Numbered from the stretch's first letter, positions 42,424 through 52,258 are shown. The stretch is DNA of 64,000 nt from an uncultured Ellagibacter sp. (GCA_934654815.1 CAKUGU010000004.1:1-64000); one strand, 5' to 3'. Notes: generated from the sequence alone by a model not told the origin. Made by a program: numbers and translations.

Positions 42424-45123
42424 CTACAACCCCAGCTCGGAGGCGCGGGCCAGCAGGTCGGCGAAGCGCGTGACGCCGAACTTCCCGTACAGGTGCGACA
42501 GGTGCGTCTTCACCGTCGTCTCGCTGATGCAGAGCTCGGAAGCGATGTCTCGCCGCGTGAGGCCGGAGGTGGCAAGCTTCAAGATCTCGCGTTCGCGCGC
42601 GGTGAGCCGAGCCTCCTCCATGAGCGTCGCCGCGAAGTTCTCGTCGCCGGTGAACTCGTTGCGCGAAAGCAGGCTCCTCATGAACACCATGCGCATGCGG
42701 TCGGGCCGCGCGGTGGTGAGGTAGCACGAAAGCAGCGCGCGCAGTTCGCCGGCACGCTCGAGGAAAGGTTCGACCACACCTTCCTCGGCGGCGTAAAGCA
42801 GCTGGTCATGGACGAGCCGCACCGCCTGCGTCTTCCGCCCAAGGTTGAACAGCTCGGATGCCTCCTTGAGCGCGCAGCGCAGTTCGAGCGCCTTGAAACC
42901 GCACCCGGCCGCGGCCTCCCGCACGCGGGAAAGCGCGTCCGCATCAGCTTCTTCGAGGCAGCTTGCTTCCACGTACTCGCGAACAAGCTGGGAATACGTC
43001 GACAGCGGCGCGCCGAGGACGTCGAAGTCGCGCCACACCCGAAGCGCCGCGTCGGCCTCGCCCGCGGCCGCCTTCATGACCGATCGCGCCTGAAACGGCT
43101 GCACGGCGGCGTTGCGCGGAAGGCTCGCGGGGCCGTACTTCACGAAGTCGATCGCCTCGAGCAGAACGGCGTCCGCCTCGCTTTTCCGCCCGAGGGCGAA
43201 ATGGGCCCACGCGCGCGCCGTGCACCAGTCGAGGTACATGTCGGGGTTGCTGTTCTTGGAAACGAGCCGGCGCGCACGGCGCAGGGCGTCGTCTATGCCA
43301 TCAAGCTCACCAAGCGCGATACCCGCATACGCCGAAAGGGAGTCGGCCGCGCCCATGACGGGATGGTCGGCGGAAAAGGAGCGCCTGATGGTGCGGCACA
43401 TTTGCAGCGCCGCATGGAAGCGCCCTTCCTCCACGAGGGAAAACGCCATCTCGTACTGGTTGATCGCGCCCATGAAGTCGAACGAGCAGCTCTGCGCGAG
43501 CACCGCGGCGTTCTCGTGCAGCTCCGCCGCCTGCGCCCGCTCGCCGCGCTGGTCGCAGGCCTCCGCGTAGCAGTGCACGAGCATGATGCGCAGAGGGACG
43601 GTCTGCGGGCCCTCGAGTTTCGGCTCGATGCGCCGGGCGATCCGCTCCCCCTCCTCGAAGTCGCCCGAAAGGTAGCAGCACTTCGCCTTGATGGTCTCGG
43701 CGGAAAGGCGCATCGCAGGCGTGCGCATCTCGTCTCCGTGCTCCTCGAGCCTGCCAAGCCACGCCTTGGCGTTGCCCAGATCCGCGCAGTAGATGTAGGC
43801 CCACGCCGCAAGCAGGCAGAAGCACGCCGACAGGCCGTCCGGCGAAACCTCGTCGCGAAACGACGTCTGCTGGTCGAAGAACTCGGCTTGCGCTTGGGGA
43901 AACGCCGCATGTGCCAGGTTGAACAGGCTCGACCGGTCGATTGACAGGATCCTATGCTTCGCGGCAAGCGTCGGGCACGCGTGGGTCTCGCACCACCGCG
44001 ACGCCCGCGCGTTGATGGTGCGCACCTCCTCGGCGGGCAGGTCGCGGGCGCGCTGCCGAAGCCAGCTCGCGAACAGCGGATGGAGCACGTAGCGTTCGTC
44101 GGCTGCGCGGTCGGGCTCGAGGAACACGTTGCGGCGGGAAAGGTCGCGCAGAAGCCCCTCGGCGTCCCCCTCGTCGAGCGCGTAGCCGCAGCAGCGCGGC
44201 GAAAGAACGCCCATCTGCGAGCACTTGACGAGAAACTCCTGTTCATGGGCCGAAAGGTTGTCGAAAACCTCGTACTGGAAGAAGTCGTTCACCGTGGATT
44301 CCCCGACGAACGAGCGTTCAAGCCGGGCGACGTCGAAGCTCTTGCCGTCGACGAGCTCCGCAAGCGCCTCGACGCCGTAGGGCCACCCGAGCGTCTTCTC
44401 CTCGACCGCGTCGAGCACCTCGCAGGAAAGCTCCACGCCCGTTCGCTCGGCGAAAAACGACGCCGCCTCGTCGCGCGTGAAAGCGAGCGCGTGGGCGTCG
44501 ATGCGCAGCGGGACCTCCGCGTTGCGCGCGTGGGGCAGGCCGTCCTTGGCGATGCGGGTGCGGCTTGAGAAGTAAAGGTGGACGTTCGCGGAAAGGGCGC
44601 GGCAGAACCGCGAGAACTCCTCGAGCGCGTCGCTCGAGGAGAGGCAGTCGAACCCATCGATGATGATGACCGCCCCGCCCGCCGACTCCGCCAGAAGCGA
44701 GAGGTCGTTCGCGAGCTTCCACGCCTGCGCGGTGCCGCTGGGAACGCCGGGGCAGCTTAGGCGCGCGCCGCCGTAGCGCTCGATGCCCGCGTCGAGCGCA
44801 TAACGGAAGTTCAGCCAGAAGCGCGCAGGCTCGCGATCGTCCTCGTCGGCCGAGAACCACGCGCACAGGGACCCCTCGTCGCGCAGGGCGCGGCAGAAGT
44901 CGGCGAGGGCGGTCGTCTTGCCGTAGCCTTCCGCAGCGCTCACCAGCGTGAAGCGCTTCGCGCGCCCCCGGGCGAGCAGGCGCATGATGCGCTCCCGCGG
45001 GGCGGCGGAAGGAGAAGGCGGGATCGACTTCGCGACAAGGGGAACGAGCGGCATGCCGTCGCGCGGCGCCGTATCCGCGCCCGCGTCCACGTTCGCGCCC
45101 CTGCCCGAATCTTCCCCCGCCAT
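42424..45123 (-). CDS. MalT-type LuxR-family ATPase transcriptional regulator (LAL class)
   Basis: 899 residues. The NTPase has Walker A AAEGYGKTT (63-71) and Walker B AVIIIDGFD. A long helical TPR-like middle follows, and the C-terminal LuxR helix-turn-helix ends the protein (LTAREREILKLATSGLTRRDIA, shortened in citation: LTAREREIL, then TVKTHLSHLYGKF). The ATG has GGGGAG upstream. MalT-like proteins are ATP-dependent activators triggered by a small ligand. It follows the molybdoenzyme and ferredoxin genes on the same strand, so it probably regulates them. Confidence 0.88.
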   Translation of the reverse strand: MAGEDSGRGANVDAGADTAPRDGMPLVPLVAKSIPPSPSAAPRERIMRLLARGRAKRFTLVSAAEGYGKTTALADFCRALRDEGSLCAWFSADEDDREPARFWLNFRYALDAGIERYGGARLSCPGVPSGTAQAWKLANDLSLLAESAGGAVIIIDGFDCLSSSDALEEFSRFCRALSANVHLYFSSRTRIAKDGLPHARNAEVPLRIDAHALAFTRDEAASFFAERTGVELSCEVLDAVEEKTLGWPYGVEALAELVDGKSFDVARLERSFVGESTVNDFFQYEVFDNLSAHEQEFLVKCSQMGVLSPRCCGYALDEGDAEGLLRDLSRRNVFLEPDRAADERYVLHPLFASWLRQRARDLPAEEVRTINARASRWCETHACPTLAAKHRILSIDRSSLFNLAHAAFPQAQAEFFDQQTSFRDEVSPDGLSACFCLLAAWAYIYCADLGNAKAWLGRLEEHGDEMRTPAMRLSAETIKAKCCYLSGDFEEGERIARRIEPKLEGPQTVPLRIMLVHCYAEACDQRGERAQAAELHENAAVLAQSCSFDFMGAINQYEMAFSLVEEGRFHAALQMCRTIRRSFSADHPVMGAADSLSAYAGIALGELDGIDDALRRARRLVSKNSNPDMYLDWCTARAWAHFALGRKSEADAVLLEAIDFVKYGPASLPRNAAVQPFQARSVMKAAAGEADAALRVWRDFDVLGAPLSTYSQLVREYVEASCLEEADADALSRVREAAAGCGFKALELRCALKEASELFNLGRKTQAVRLVHDQLLYAAEEGVVEPFLERAGELRALLSCYLTTARPDRMRMVFMRSLLSRNEFTGDENFAATLMEEARLTAREREILKLATSGLTRRDIASELCISETTVKTHLSHLYGKFGVTRFADLLARASELGL

Positions 45124-45256
45124 GGCGCTCCCCTTCCCTTGTCGCATGTTCAGGATCACCGAACTCTGGACCCGCTCGCCTCTCGGCGCGTCGTCAACCG
45201 AGTCTCAACCGAAGCCTCGACCGAAGACGCCGCGCTCCCCGAAAGTCTCAACGCTA

Positions 45257-45490
45257 TCATGCCATAGAAATGCGGATCGCGTTAGTGGGGCAGGCGAACA
45301 TGCACCTCCCGCACCCGGCGCACAGAAGCGGGTCTACGACCTCGGCCTTCCCCGCGACCTTGCGGCTCGCGCGCAGCACCGTCTTCAGCGGGCAGATGAA
45401 CACGCAGGTCATGCAGCCGGTGCAGAACTCCTCGTCGATGAACACGGCGGCCTTGTTGCGGGCAAAGCCGTTCGGCGGCCCGTATGCCAT
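45257..45490 (-). CDS. Small 2x[4Fe-4S] ferredoxin-like protein
   Basis: 77 residues from the ATG at 45490 (GAGGAGG eight bases upstream). Two clusters: CTGCMTCVFICP and CAGCGRCMFACP. This is an electron-transfer subunit or carrier, probably for the molybdopterin enzyme encoded just upstream. It is shorter than the usual DmsB-type partners (about 190-200 residues), so it may dock rather than form a full iron-sulfur subunit. 96 bases separate it from the upstream stop, and a hairpin lies in that gap. Confidence 0.82.
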   Translation of the reverse strand: MAYGPPNGFARNKAAVFIDEEFCTGCMTCVFICPLKTVLRASRKVAGKAEVVDPLLCAGCGRCMFACPTNAIRISMA

Positions 45491-45515
45491 GGCCCTCACC
45501 TCCTCGAATGCGCGA

Positions 45516-45542
45516 GGGAGGAACCGCCGCGCGGTCCCTCCC
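45516..45542 (-). promoter_or_regulatory. Hairpin between molybdoenzyme and ferredoxin genes
   Basis: GGGAGG(AA)CCGC pairs with GCGG(TC)CCTCCC around a CGC loop (45516-45542). There is no T-run, so it is more likely a processing or stability element that sets relative expression than a terminator. Confidence 0.35.
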
Positions 45543-45586
45543 TTCGCTTTCAGACTATGGCGTCGTTATGTCGTCGCGGCTGTGCC

Positions 45587-48247
45587 TTACTTGCCGTTGA
45601 GCTCCCAGCAACCGAGTTCGTTGTACGCGCGATCCCACGTGGTTTCCACGTCGGGGTTGTCGTAGGCGGAAATCGGCACGTTCTCGTCGGACTGGTCCTC
45701 GGGGTTGATGCACGGGTACACCTTGCACAGAAGCCCGCGCGCGTTCCAGGTCGCCGTCATCTTGTCGGCGAGATCCGGGTCGTCGTCGATGAGCACGTTG
45801 GCGGCGCAATCGAACACGCCCTGGCTCCACGGCTCCTCGGCGGGAAGCTCGGGGTACCACCACGAAGGCGGAACCTGGACCATGCCCTCGGGAACGTCCC
45901 AGCCCACATGGGCCTTCTGACGGATGCGGCCCATGCGCGTCTCGATCCAGATCCAGTCTCCCTCGCGGATGTGCAGCTTGCGGGCGTCGTTGATGTGCAT
46001 CCAGGTCATCGGCCAGGGAACGACCGAGCGGGTGCCATGGCCGGGCGTGCGCATCTCGGAGTGGTACAGCGGGCTGATGCGGCCGGAGGTGGTCAGGCGC
46101 AGCGGGTACTCCTTGGCGAGCTCGGGGTTGCCAAGCGGCGTCTCGGGCTCAGTGTAGGTCGGGATCGGGTCGTAGCCCAAGTCTTCAAGCACGCTCGAGA
46201 ACAGCTCCGCCTTGCGCGAGTTCGTGGCGAAGCCGCGCAGCTCGCCGTTGGCAAGGGGTTTCGCGTACTTGTAGAACTCGGTGCCGTAGGGGAAGTAGTT
46301 GCCCAGGTTGGTGGCCTTCTCGCGATCCATGTCGGGAACGCGCTCGAGACGGTAGTCGATGAGATCCTCGTAGGTTTCCCACGGCCAGTAGTCCTTCTGA
46401 CCGCACGCGATACCGAGGGCGCGGAAGAAGTCGAAGTCCATGTGGCGGTCGTAGAGGGGCTCGACGCCGCGATCGCCAGTGGTGATGAAGTCGTTGGAGT
46501 CCTCGGCGGTGGTCATGCAGGGGCGCTCCATCCAGTCGCACGCCGGGATGATGTAGTCGGCGATGGCGGCCGTCGGGGTCTTCCAGTAGTCGACGACGAC
46601 GAGCAGCTCGAGCGCCTTCAACGCCTTGTAGACGCGCTTGGTGTTCGGCGCCCACGCGAGCGGGTTCGAGGACCAGCAGATCATCGCGGTGATGGGGTAC
46701 GGGTCCTTGTCGAGGATCGCCTTCCACACGAGCGACGGCGAGCAGAGCATCTGGTGCAGCATCGGGCGCGGCAGGTGGAACATCTTGCGATAGTTCTTGT
46801 CGATTGCCTGGAAGCCCGGCCACGCCATGACACGGAAGCGGTCGTTGCCGATGTAGTCCTTGCGGATGTCGTCGGTGAGCAGCTCGGAGAGCTCGAGCTC
46901 GGCGTCGCGCACGGGGTAGAGCTTCTGCGTGTCGTCCGGGTCAGCCGGCTGGCCGACGTACTCGCCGCCGGGGTTGTCGATGTTGCCGGTCAGGATGCGC
47001 AGCATCGTCTTCGCGATGCCGAACTGCGACGCGTTGATGCCGTGCTGGTCGCCGCCGCCCAAGCCCCAGCCGATGAACGCCGGGCCGTTGGTGGCGTAGA
47101 GGCGCGCGGACTCGCGGATCTTGCGGGCGGGCACGTTGGAGATCTTGGCGACGCGCTCGGGCGTCCACTCCTTGAAGCGATCCTCGATGGCGTCGAACGC
47201 GGTCCAGCACTCAACGGCCGATCCGTCGGCGAGCTTCACGGAATAGGTGCCGCGGATCGCCGGCTTCACCTCGTCGTCGGTGTAGTAGCGGTTATGGTCG
47301 GAGCACCACTCGACCACGTTGCCGGTAAGCTCGTTGATCGCCACGAAGTCCTCGTGGGCGCCGCCGGAAACCTCGTCGCAGCGCAAGAGCTTCCCCGTAT
47401 CCTTGCGAACGAGGAACGGGGCGTTCGACCAGTAGCGAACGAATTGGTCGTCCCAGAGCTCTTCCTCGAACACGACGTTCAACCATGCGAAGCTGATGGC
47501 GCAGTCGGTGCCGGGATAGGGCTGCATCCAGATGTCTGCCGTTGCCGAGCCGTCGATGCAGGTGGTGTCCACGTTGATGTACTGCGCGGGGTTGTCCTGA
47601 TGCACGTCGATGCGTCCCTTGCAGGTGCGCCACAGCGGGCCCTCGGGAGCGTACGCTTCGCTCCAGCGCTTGCCCCAGTTCACGATGGTGCCGGAAGCCT
47701 GCGGGGAAACGGGCATGATGGCCTCGACCGGCCAGCCGACCATCGCCATGTTGAGCGAGTAGTTCCAGCACCAGCAGATGGTGCCGGGGTCGACCACGTT
47801 GCCGGGGTTGCCGAACAGGTTGAAGAAGCGGGTGCGCGACCACAGATGGTCGGAGCGGTAGGTGCCTTCAGAGGAGACGAGAGTCTTCGCGCCGTACTTC
47901 TCCTTGAGGGCGAGCAGCTTGGTCGCGATCTCGTCGATGGCCTGATCCCAGGAAATCTCCTCCCAGCGATCCTCGCCTTTCTCGCCGACGCGCTTCATGG
48001 GGTGGTTGATGCGCTTGGGATGGTAGTGGAACTTGATGGCCTTCTCGCCGTGCGCGCCGAGGCGGTTGCACAGCACCGTCCCTTCCTCCTCGATCGGGCG
48101 CATCTCGACGAGCCTGCCGTTCTTGGTGTCGACGCCGCACCAGACGCCGCAGTTCATATGGCACATGAAGCAGCGTGTACGACGCCAGCGAATACCGTTC
48201 TCGTCGACCGTGTTGTTCGCGACGCCTTTCATCGATACTTCGCTCAT
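45587..48247 (-). CDS. Molybdopterin-dependent oxidoreductase, DMSO-reductase superfamily (MopB1)
   Basis: 886 residues from the ATG at 48247 (AGGAAGG upstream). N-terminal 4Fe-4S cysteines in CFMCHMNC (26, 29, 33) and TVLCNRL. Motifs of the molybdopterin domains include WEEISWDQAIDEI, TGNIDNPGGEY and the C-terminal dinucleotide domain. There is no Tat signal, so it should be cytoplasmic. ICWCWNYSLNM lies near the cofactor region. Relatives include acetylene hydratase, pyrogallol hydroxytransferase and the catechol dehydroxylases of gut Coriobacteriia; I cannot name the substrate. Regulation by the LuxR-type gene downstream is plausible. Confidence 0.82.
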   Translation of the reverse strand: MSEVSMKGVANNTVDENGIRWRRTRCFMCHMNCGVWCGVDTKNGRLVEMRPIEEEGTVLCNRLGAHGEKAIKFHYHPKRINHPMKRVGEKGEDRWEEISWDQAIDEIATKLLALKEKYGAKTLVSSEGTYRSDHLWSRTRFFNLFGNPGNVVDPGTICWCWNYSLNMAMVGWPVEAIMPVSPQASGTIVNWGKRWSEAYAPEGPLWRTCKGRIDVHQDNPAQYINVDTTCIDGSATADIWMQPYPGTDCAISFAWLNVVFEEELWDDQFVRYWSNAPFLVRKDTGKLLRCDEVSGGAHEDFVAINELTGNVVEWCSDHNRYYTDDEVKPAIRGTYSVKLADGSAVECWTAFDAIEDRFKEWTPERVAKISNVPARKIRESARLYATNGPAFIGWGLGGGDQHGINASQFGIAKTMLRILTGNIDNPGGEYVGQPADPDDTQKLYPVRDAELELSELLTDDIRKDYIGNDRFRVMAWPGFQAIDKNYRKMFHLPRPMLHQMLCSPSLVWKAILDKDPYPITAMICWSSNPLAWAPNTKRVYKALKALELLVVVDYWKTPTAAIADYIIPACDWMERPCMTTAEDSNDFITTGDRGVEPLYDRHMDFDFFRALGIACGQKDYWPWETYEDLIDYRLERVPDMDREKATNLGNYFPYGTEFYKYAKPLANGELRGFATNSRKAELFSSVLEDLGYDPIPTYTEPETPLGNPELAKEYPLRLTTSGRISPLYHSEMRTPGHGTRSVVPWPMTWMHINDARKLHIREGDWIWIETRMGRIRQKAHVGWDVPEGMVQVPPSWWYPELPAEEPWSQGVFDCAANVLIDDDPDLADKMTATWNARGLLCKVYPCINPEDQSDENVPISAYDNPDVETTWDRAYNELGCWELNGK

Positions 48248-48322
48248 GGAAACCTTCCTCTCGGTTTTCTCTCGAGGACTCCCCTCGGCCCTCTCTTCGC
48301 CTCGCATTGTGGCGTGCGAGAA

Positions 48323-48393
48323 GGTTGAGGAAAACATCCGCCTGGTTGAGATATGAGTTGATATAGGTTGATAGAGTGAGGTGATTTGGTTGA
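48323..48393. promoter_or_regulatory. Phased GGTTGA direct repeats in the MopB1/elp3 divergent region
   Basis: GGTTGA begins at 48323, 48344, 48366 and 48388, spacings 21, 22 and 22 bases, all on one helical face; an AGTTGA lies at 48356. Direct repeats on one face fit a multimeric activator such as a MalT-like protein. The site is 76-146 bases upstream of MopB1 on the minus strand. Confidence 0.55.
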
Positions 48394-48533
48394 TGTTTGA
48401 GATGCTACGGAAGGGCAGCGGACCGAAGCGCCGAGAGCGGGAACGCGTTTTGCGTCGCAGGATGCCTGGGGAGAAAGAGGCGGGGCGCGGTTGCAGACGC
48501 ACAGCAGGGGCTGATGTCCTACAATAGGGCACC

Positions 48534-50498
48534 ATGCGGAAAACCCTCGAGAACATACTTTCGGCTTTGCGGGAAACAGACGGGCCGCTTGACGCGAACG
48601 CGTTCGATCGCATCATCCGCGCACGGAACCGCGAGCTGCGCGGGCCGGTGCGTGCCGTGGCGAAGAAGAAGCTCCTGCCGTTCTACCAGCAGGTGAAGGA
48701 AACCGACCCCGCCCTGTGGCGCAGCTGGGACATCGACGACGCGCTTGAGGAGAAACTCGTCCGAACACTTCGCATGAAGCCGATGCGCACCGCGTCGGGC
48801 GTGGCGACCGTGACTGTGCTCACGAAGCCCTGGCCCTGCTCGAGCGCATGTTTGTACTGCCCGAACGACGTGCGCATGCCGAAAAGCTACCTCGCCGACG
48901 AACCCGCCTGCCAGCGCGCCGAGCGCAACTGGTTCGACCCGTATCTGCAGGTGGCGCTGCGTCTTCGCACGTTAGCCGACATGGGTCACACCACCGACAA
49001 GGTCGAGCTCATCGTGCTCGGCGGCACCTGGACCGACTACCCGCGCGCGTACCGTTTCTGGTTCACGCGCGAGCTCTTCCGCGCACTCAACGAGTCCGCG
49101 AGCCGAGACGTGCAGGACGAAAGCATCGCGCGACGCCGCGCGTTCTACGAGAAATGCGGGCTGAAAAGCGAGCGCGACGACGTGGCCGCCTTCGCCCGCA
49201 AGGCGCAAAAGCTCGTCATGCGGAAAGAGGCGACTTACAATCAGGCCGTACGCGCACTCTACGGCGAAGACGCCGGTTGGAAGCATATCGCCGCGATGCA
49301 AACGGCGACGCTCGAGACAGTCGTGCGCGAGCACGAGCGCAACGCGCACGCGGCGGCGCGCTCGGTCGGGCTCGTCATCGAAACGCGCCCCGACTGCATC
49401 GCGCCAAGCTCGCTCGCCGAGATGCGTGCCCTCGGGGCGACGAAGGTGCAGATCGGCATTCAAAGCCTTGACCAGCGCATTCTCGAGGAAAACGACCGCC
49501 ATATCTCAATCGAGCGCATCGGGCGCGCCTTCGAGCTTGCGCGCCTGTTCGGCTTCAAGATCCACGCGCACTTCATGGCGAACCTCCTCGGCGCCACGCC
49601 GGAAAGCGACATCGCGGGCTATGCCGCTCTCACGCACGACGCGCGCTTTCTGCCCGACGAGGTGAAGATGTACCCGTGCGCGCTCGTGGACGGCACGGGC
49701 CTCGTCGCGCATTTCCGCGACGGCAGCTGGCGGCCCTATACCGAAGAGGAACTGCTGCGCGTGCTGACCGAGAACATGAAGGCGACGCCGCCCTACGTGC
49801 GCGTGTCGCGCATGATCCGCGACATCTCGTCGCACGACATCATGGCCGGCAACAAGAAGGTGAACCTGCGCCAGATGGTCGACGCTGAGCTTGCGGGCAA
49901 AAACGCGCGCATCGACGAGATCAGGACGCGGGAAATCGGCACGCGCGGCGCCGACGTGAGAGAGCTCGCCATCGATGAGGTTCCTTACGAGACGACCGTG
50001 TCGAGCGAGCGCTTCCTCGAATGGGTGACACCCGACGGAAAGAGCGCCGGGTTCCTGCGGCTGTCGCTTCCGAAGGCGGGGGCTATCGAAGCTGCGGCAG
50101 CCGAGGCACAAGGGGAAGCGGGGCGCGTGCCCGTGCCTGCGAGCACGGGCAGAAACGCGGGCGTGGTCTCAGGCGCTGACGAGCTGAACGGGCCCGCGAA
50201 TACGCCGGGAACGCTTAGCGACCAGGGAGAACAGATCGCGGCGCTCACCTTCCCCCTACGTGCAGGCGAAGCCATGATCCGCGAGGTGCACGTGTACGGG
50301 GCCGTGGCGGCGCTCCATCACGCAAGCACCGGCGCGCAGCACGCGGGGCTCGGCCGTAAGCTCGTCGCGCGGGCGTGCGACATCGCGCGGGACGCCGGCT
50401 ATAAACGCATCAACGTCATCAGCGCCGTGGGGACGCGCGAGTACTACGAGCATCTCGACTTCGAGCAGCGCGGCCTCTACCAGCAGAAACAGCTGTAG
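48534..50498 (+). CDS. Bacterial Elp3-like tRNA uridine(34) modification enzyme (radical SAM plus acetyltransferase)
   Basis: 654 residues. Radical SAM cluster cysteines C102, C106, C109 (CSSACLYC), then the Elp3-typical SYLADEP...WFDPYLQ and DKVELIVLGGTW. The C-terminal GNAT domain (HAGLGRKLVARA, YYEHLDFEQRGLY) is also as in Elp3. It makes the carboxymethyl group at the wobble uridine using acetyl-CoA and SAM. An extra Ala/Gly-rich insertion lies at about residues 520-575, between the domains. It is divergent from MopB1. Confidence 0.92.
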   Translation: MRKTLENILSALRETDGPLDANAFDRIIRARNRELRGPVRAVAKKKLLPFYQQVKETDPALWRSWDIDDALEEKLVRTLRMKPMRTASGVATVTVLTKPWPCSSACLYCPNDVRMPKSYLADEPACQRAERNWFDPYLQVALRLRTLADMGHTTDKVELIVLGGTWTDYPRAYRFWFTRELFRALNESASRDVQDESIARRRAFYEKCGLKSERDDVAAFARKAQKLVMRKEATYNQAVRALYGEDAGWKHIAAMQTATLETVVREHERNAHAAARSVGLVIETRPDCIAPSSLAEMRALGATKVQIGIQSLDQRILEENDRHISIERIGRAFELARLFGFKIHAHFMANLLGATPESDIAGYAALTHDARFLPDEVKMYPCALVDGTGLVAHFRDGSWRPYTEEELLRVLTENMKATPPYVRVSRMIRDISSHDIMAGNKKVNLRQMVDAELAGKNARIDEIRTREIGTRGADVRELAIDEVPYETTVSSERFLEWVTPDGKSAGFLRLSLPKAGAIEAAAAEAQGEAGRVPVPASTGRNAGVVSGADELNGPANTPGTLSDQGEQIAALTFPLRAGEAMIREVHVYGAVAALHHASTGAQHAGLGRKLVARACDIARDAGYKRINVISAVGTREYYEHLDFEQRGLYQQKQL

Positions 50499-50531
50499 TC
50501 CAGGCGCAAGGGCTGCGGCCTTCGCGATTGC

Positions 50532-50603
50532 GCGGACAATGGAGCCATGCATTGTCCGCAGCGCCGCGGTGCGATCCCATTGCCGCCTAGACGGTAATGG
50601 GAT
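50532..50603 (+). terminator. Two tandem hairpins downstream of elp3
   Basis: GCGGACAATG (50532-50541) pairs with CATTGTCCGC (50550-50559). Then ATCCCATTGCCG (50574-50585) pairs with CGGTAATGGGAT (50592-50603), with one G-T wobble. Neither is followed by a T-run. They could be terminators or a mobile palindromic element; they occupy the 264-base gap between elp3 and the convergent GNAT gene. Confidence 0.5.
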
Positions 50604-50762
50604 ATCTGACAGCACAGCACGCGCGATTCCACGATCTCGACGTTCGCTGCGGCATCCGCATGACGGCAAGACGCCCGAACGCCACAATGCGCGCAGCTTC
50701 GCAGTCATTCGGCGCTCGCCGTGGCGCATTATTTCCCCGAGGCCCCTGTTTCTGGGTCTCCC

Positions 50763-51200
50763 CTACCCCAGCCTCATGTGCAAAAGGGGATACGGGCCGC
50801 CTTCTTCGTCCACATCGGTCCGCTTGTAGGTTGCAAAGCCCAGGTGCTCGTAGAAGCCGACGGCTTGCGGGTTCTGCTCGTTGACCGTCGTCTCGCGAAC
50901 CCCGTACCCATCGATGCCGAGCCGAAGCAGGCTCGCACCTACGCCCCGCCCCCGTTCCTCCGGCGCGACGAATAGCATCTCAAGCCGCGCGCCTTGGATT
51001 CCCATGAACGCGATCGGCCTCTCGGCCTCGGCGACGACCAGGTGCTCCACACCTTCCAGCGCAGACGGCACGTACCCCTTGATGCGCCTTACCTCCGCGT
51101 CGGAAAGAAACGCGTGCGTCGCCCGGACGGACGCCTCCCACACGCGCAAAAGCTCCTCCACAAGACACGGGCCGCGCTCCCTAACCTCGTGCAGCCTCAT
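50763..51200 (-). CDS. GNAT-family N-acetyltransferase
   Basis: 145 residues. The acetyl-CoA binding motif PEERGRGVGASLL and the late NPQAVGFYEHLGF are typical. Closest kinds are YjaB/RimI-like small acetyltransferases. The ATG at 51200 lies within the end of the TrmH-family gene (20-base overlap), so the two are coupled. Substrate unknown. Confidence 0.85.
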   Translation of the reverse strand: MRLHEVRERGPCLVEELLRVWEASVRATHAFLSDAEVRRIKGYVPSALEGVEHLVVAEAERPIAFMGIQGARLEMLFVAPEERGRGVGASLLRLGIDGYGVRETTVNEQNPQAVGFYEHLGFATYKRTDVDEEGGPYPLLHMRLG

Positions 51201-52059
51201 TCCGCCCCCTTGCGCGCAGTTCCCAGAAGGCGACGGCGCTCGCCGCGGCGACGTTCAGGGAATCGACGTTGTGCGCCATGGGGATCTTCACCGTGTAGTC
51301 GCTGGCCTCGATGGTGGCGTCGGCGAGCCCCTCGCCTTCCGTCCCGAGCACGATGGCGAGCTTCCCGCACGCGCGCAAACCCGCATCGTCGATAGGGACC
51401 GAATCATCGGAAAGCGCCATGGCCGCAACTTTGAACCCCAGGTCATGAAGGAGCGGCACGCCCTCCTGCGCCCAAGCCTGCGCGCTTCCGATGCGCGTCC
51501 AGGGCACCTGGAACACCGTGCCCATCGACACGCGCGCGGCGCGGCGGAACAGCGGGTCGTGGCACGAGGGCGTCACGAGCACCGCGTCGATGCCGAGTGC
51601 GGCGGCCGAGCGGAAGATGGCGCCGATGTTGGTGGAGTTGCCGATGTCCTCGAGCACGGCAATGCGCCGCGCGCCCGTCGCGGCCACGAGCTCGGGCACG
51701 CTCGGCAGCGCGGGGCGCTCGAAGACGGCGAGCGCGCTTCGCACCACCTCGTAGCCCGTGATCCGCTTGAAGAGCGCTTTCGGCGCGACGTACACAGGCG
51801 CCTCGCCGCCCGCAGCGCCCACGGGCGAGGCAAGGGCGCGCTCGATCGCGGGCATGGTGGCGTCGAGCAGCTTCTCGGGCAGAAGCATCGAGCGCACGCG
51901 CGCGCCCGTCGCCTGCGCGCGCTCGATCACCTTGAGCGATTCGGCGATGAAGAGCCCCCGGGCGCGCAGGTCGGCATCGGCCGTGCGCGTGAACAGCGCG
52001 AGTTCGCTTGCGAGCGCTCCGTTTTCGCACATCGCCTCGTCAAGATGGATTATCGGCAC
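51181..52059 (-). CDS. TrmH/SpoU-family RNA 2'-O-methyltransferase
   Basis: 292 residues. SPOUT knot motifs in order: NSTNIGAIFRSAAALG, IVLGTEGEGL and VDSLNVAAASAVA. The N-terminal 110 residues form a substrate-binding domain of the RlmB/TrmH type. It methylates the 2'-hydroxyl of a ribose in tRNA or rRNA; the exact site is not predictable. ATG start with AAAGGGAGAAACG just upstream. Confidence 0.9.
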   Translation of the reverse strand: MPIIHLDEAMCENGALASELALFTRTADADLRARGLFIAESLKVIERAQATGARVRSMLLPEKLLDATMPAIERALASPVGAAGGEAPVYVAPKALFKRITGYEVVRSALAVFERPALPSVPELVAATGARRIAVLEDIGNSTNIGAIFRSAAALGIDAVLVTPSCHDPLFRRAARVSMGTVFQVPWTRIGSAQAWAQEGVPLLHDLGFKVAAMALSDDSVPIDDAGLRACGKLAIVLGTEGEGLADATIEASDYTVKIPMAHNVDSLNVAAASAVAFWELRARGRNEAARG

Positions 52060-52258
52060 GTTTCTCCCTTTCGATCGCGCGTTTTCTCGCGCCGTCGATT
52101 ATATCGCGAGAAAGCAGCGGCGCCGGGCAAGCGGAATTTCCCACGACCTTGCACCGCGCAAACGGCCCGCCGCCGAAAATGAGAGGCCCAAGGCGACCAC
52201 TCGCGCGCGGCGAAAGGGAACGATTGCGGCTTGCCACCAAGGGCGGGAAGAGATCCCC

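Noticed and set aside
44948-48328. Long plus-strand open frame over the MopB1 region
   Set aside because: It is antisense to MopB1, the ferredoxin and the LuxR gene, has Arg/His/Ala-biased composition and no family motifs.
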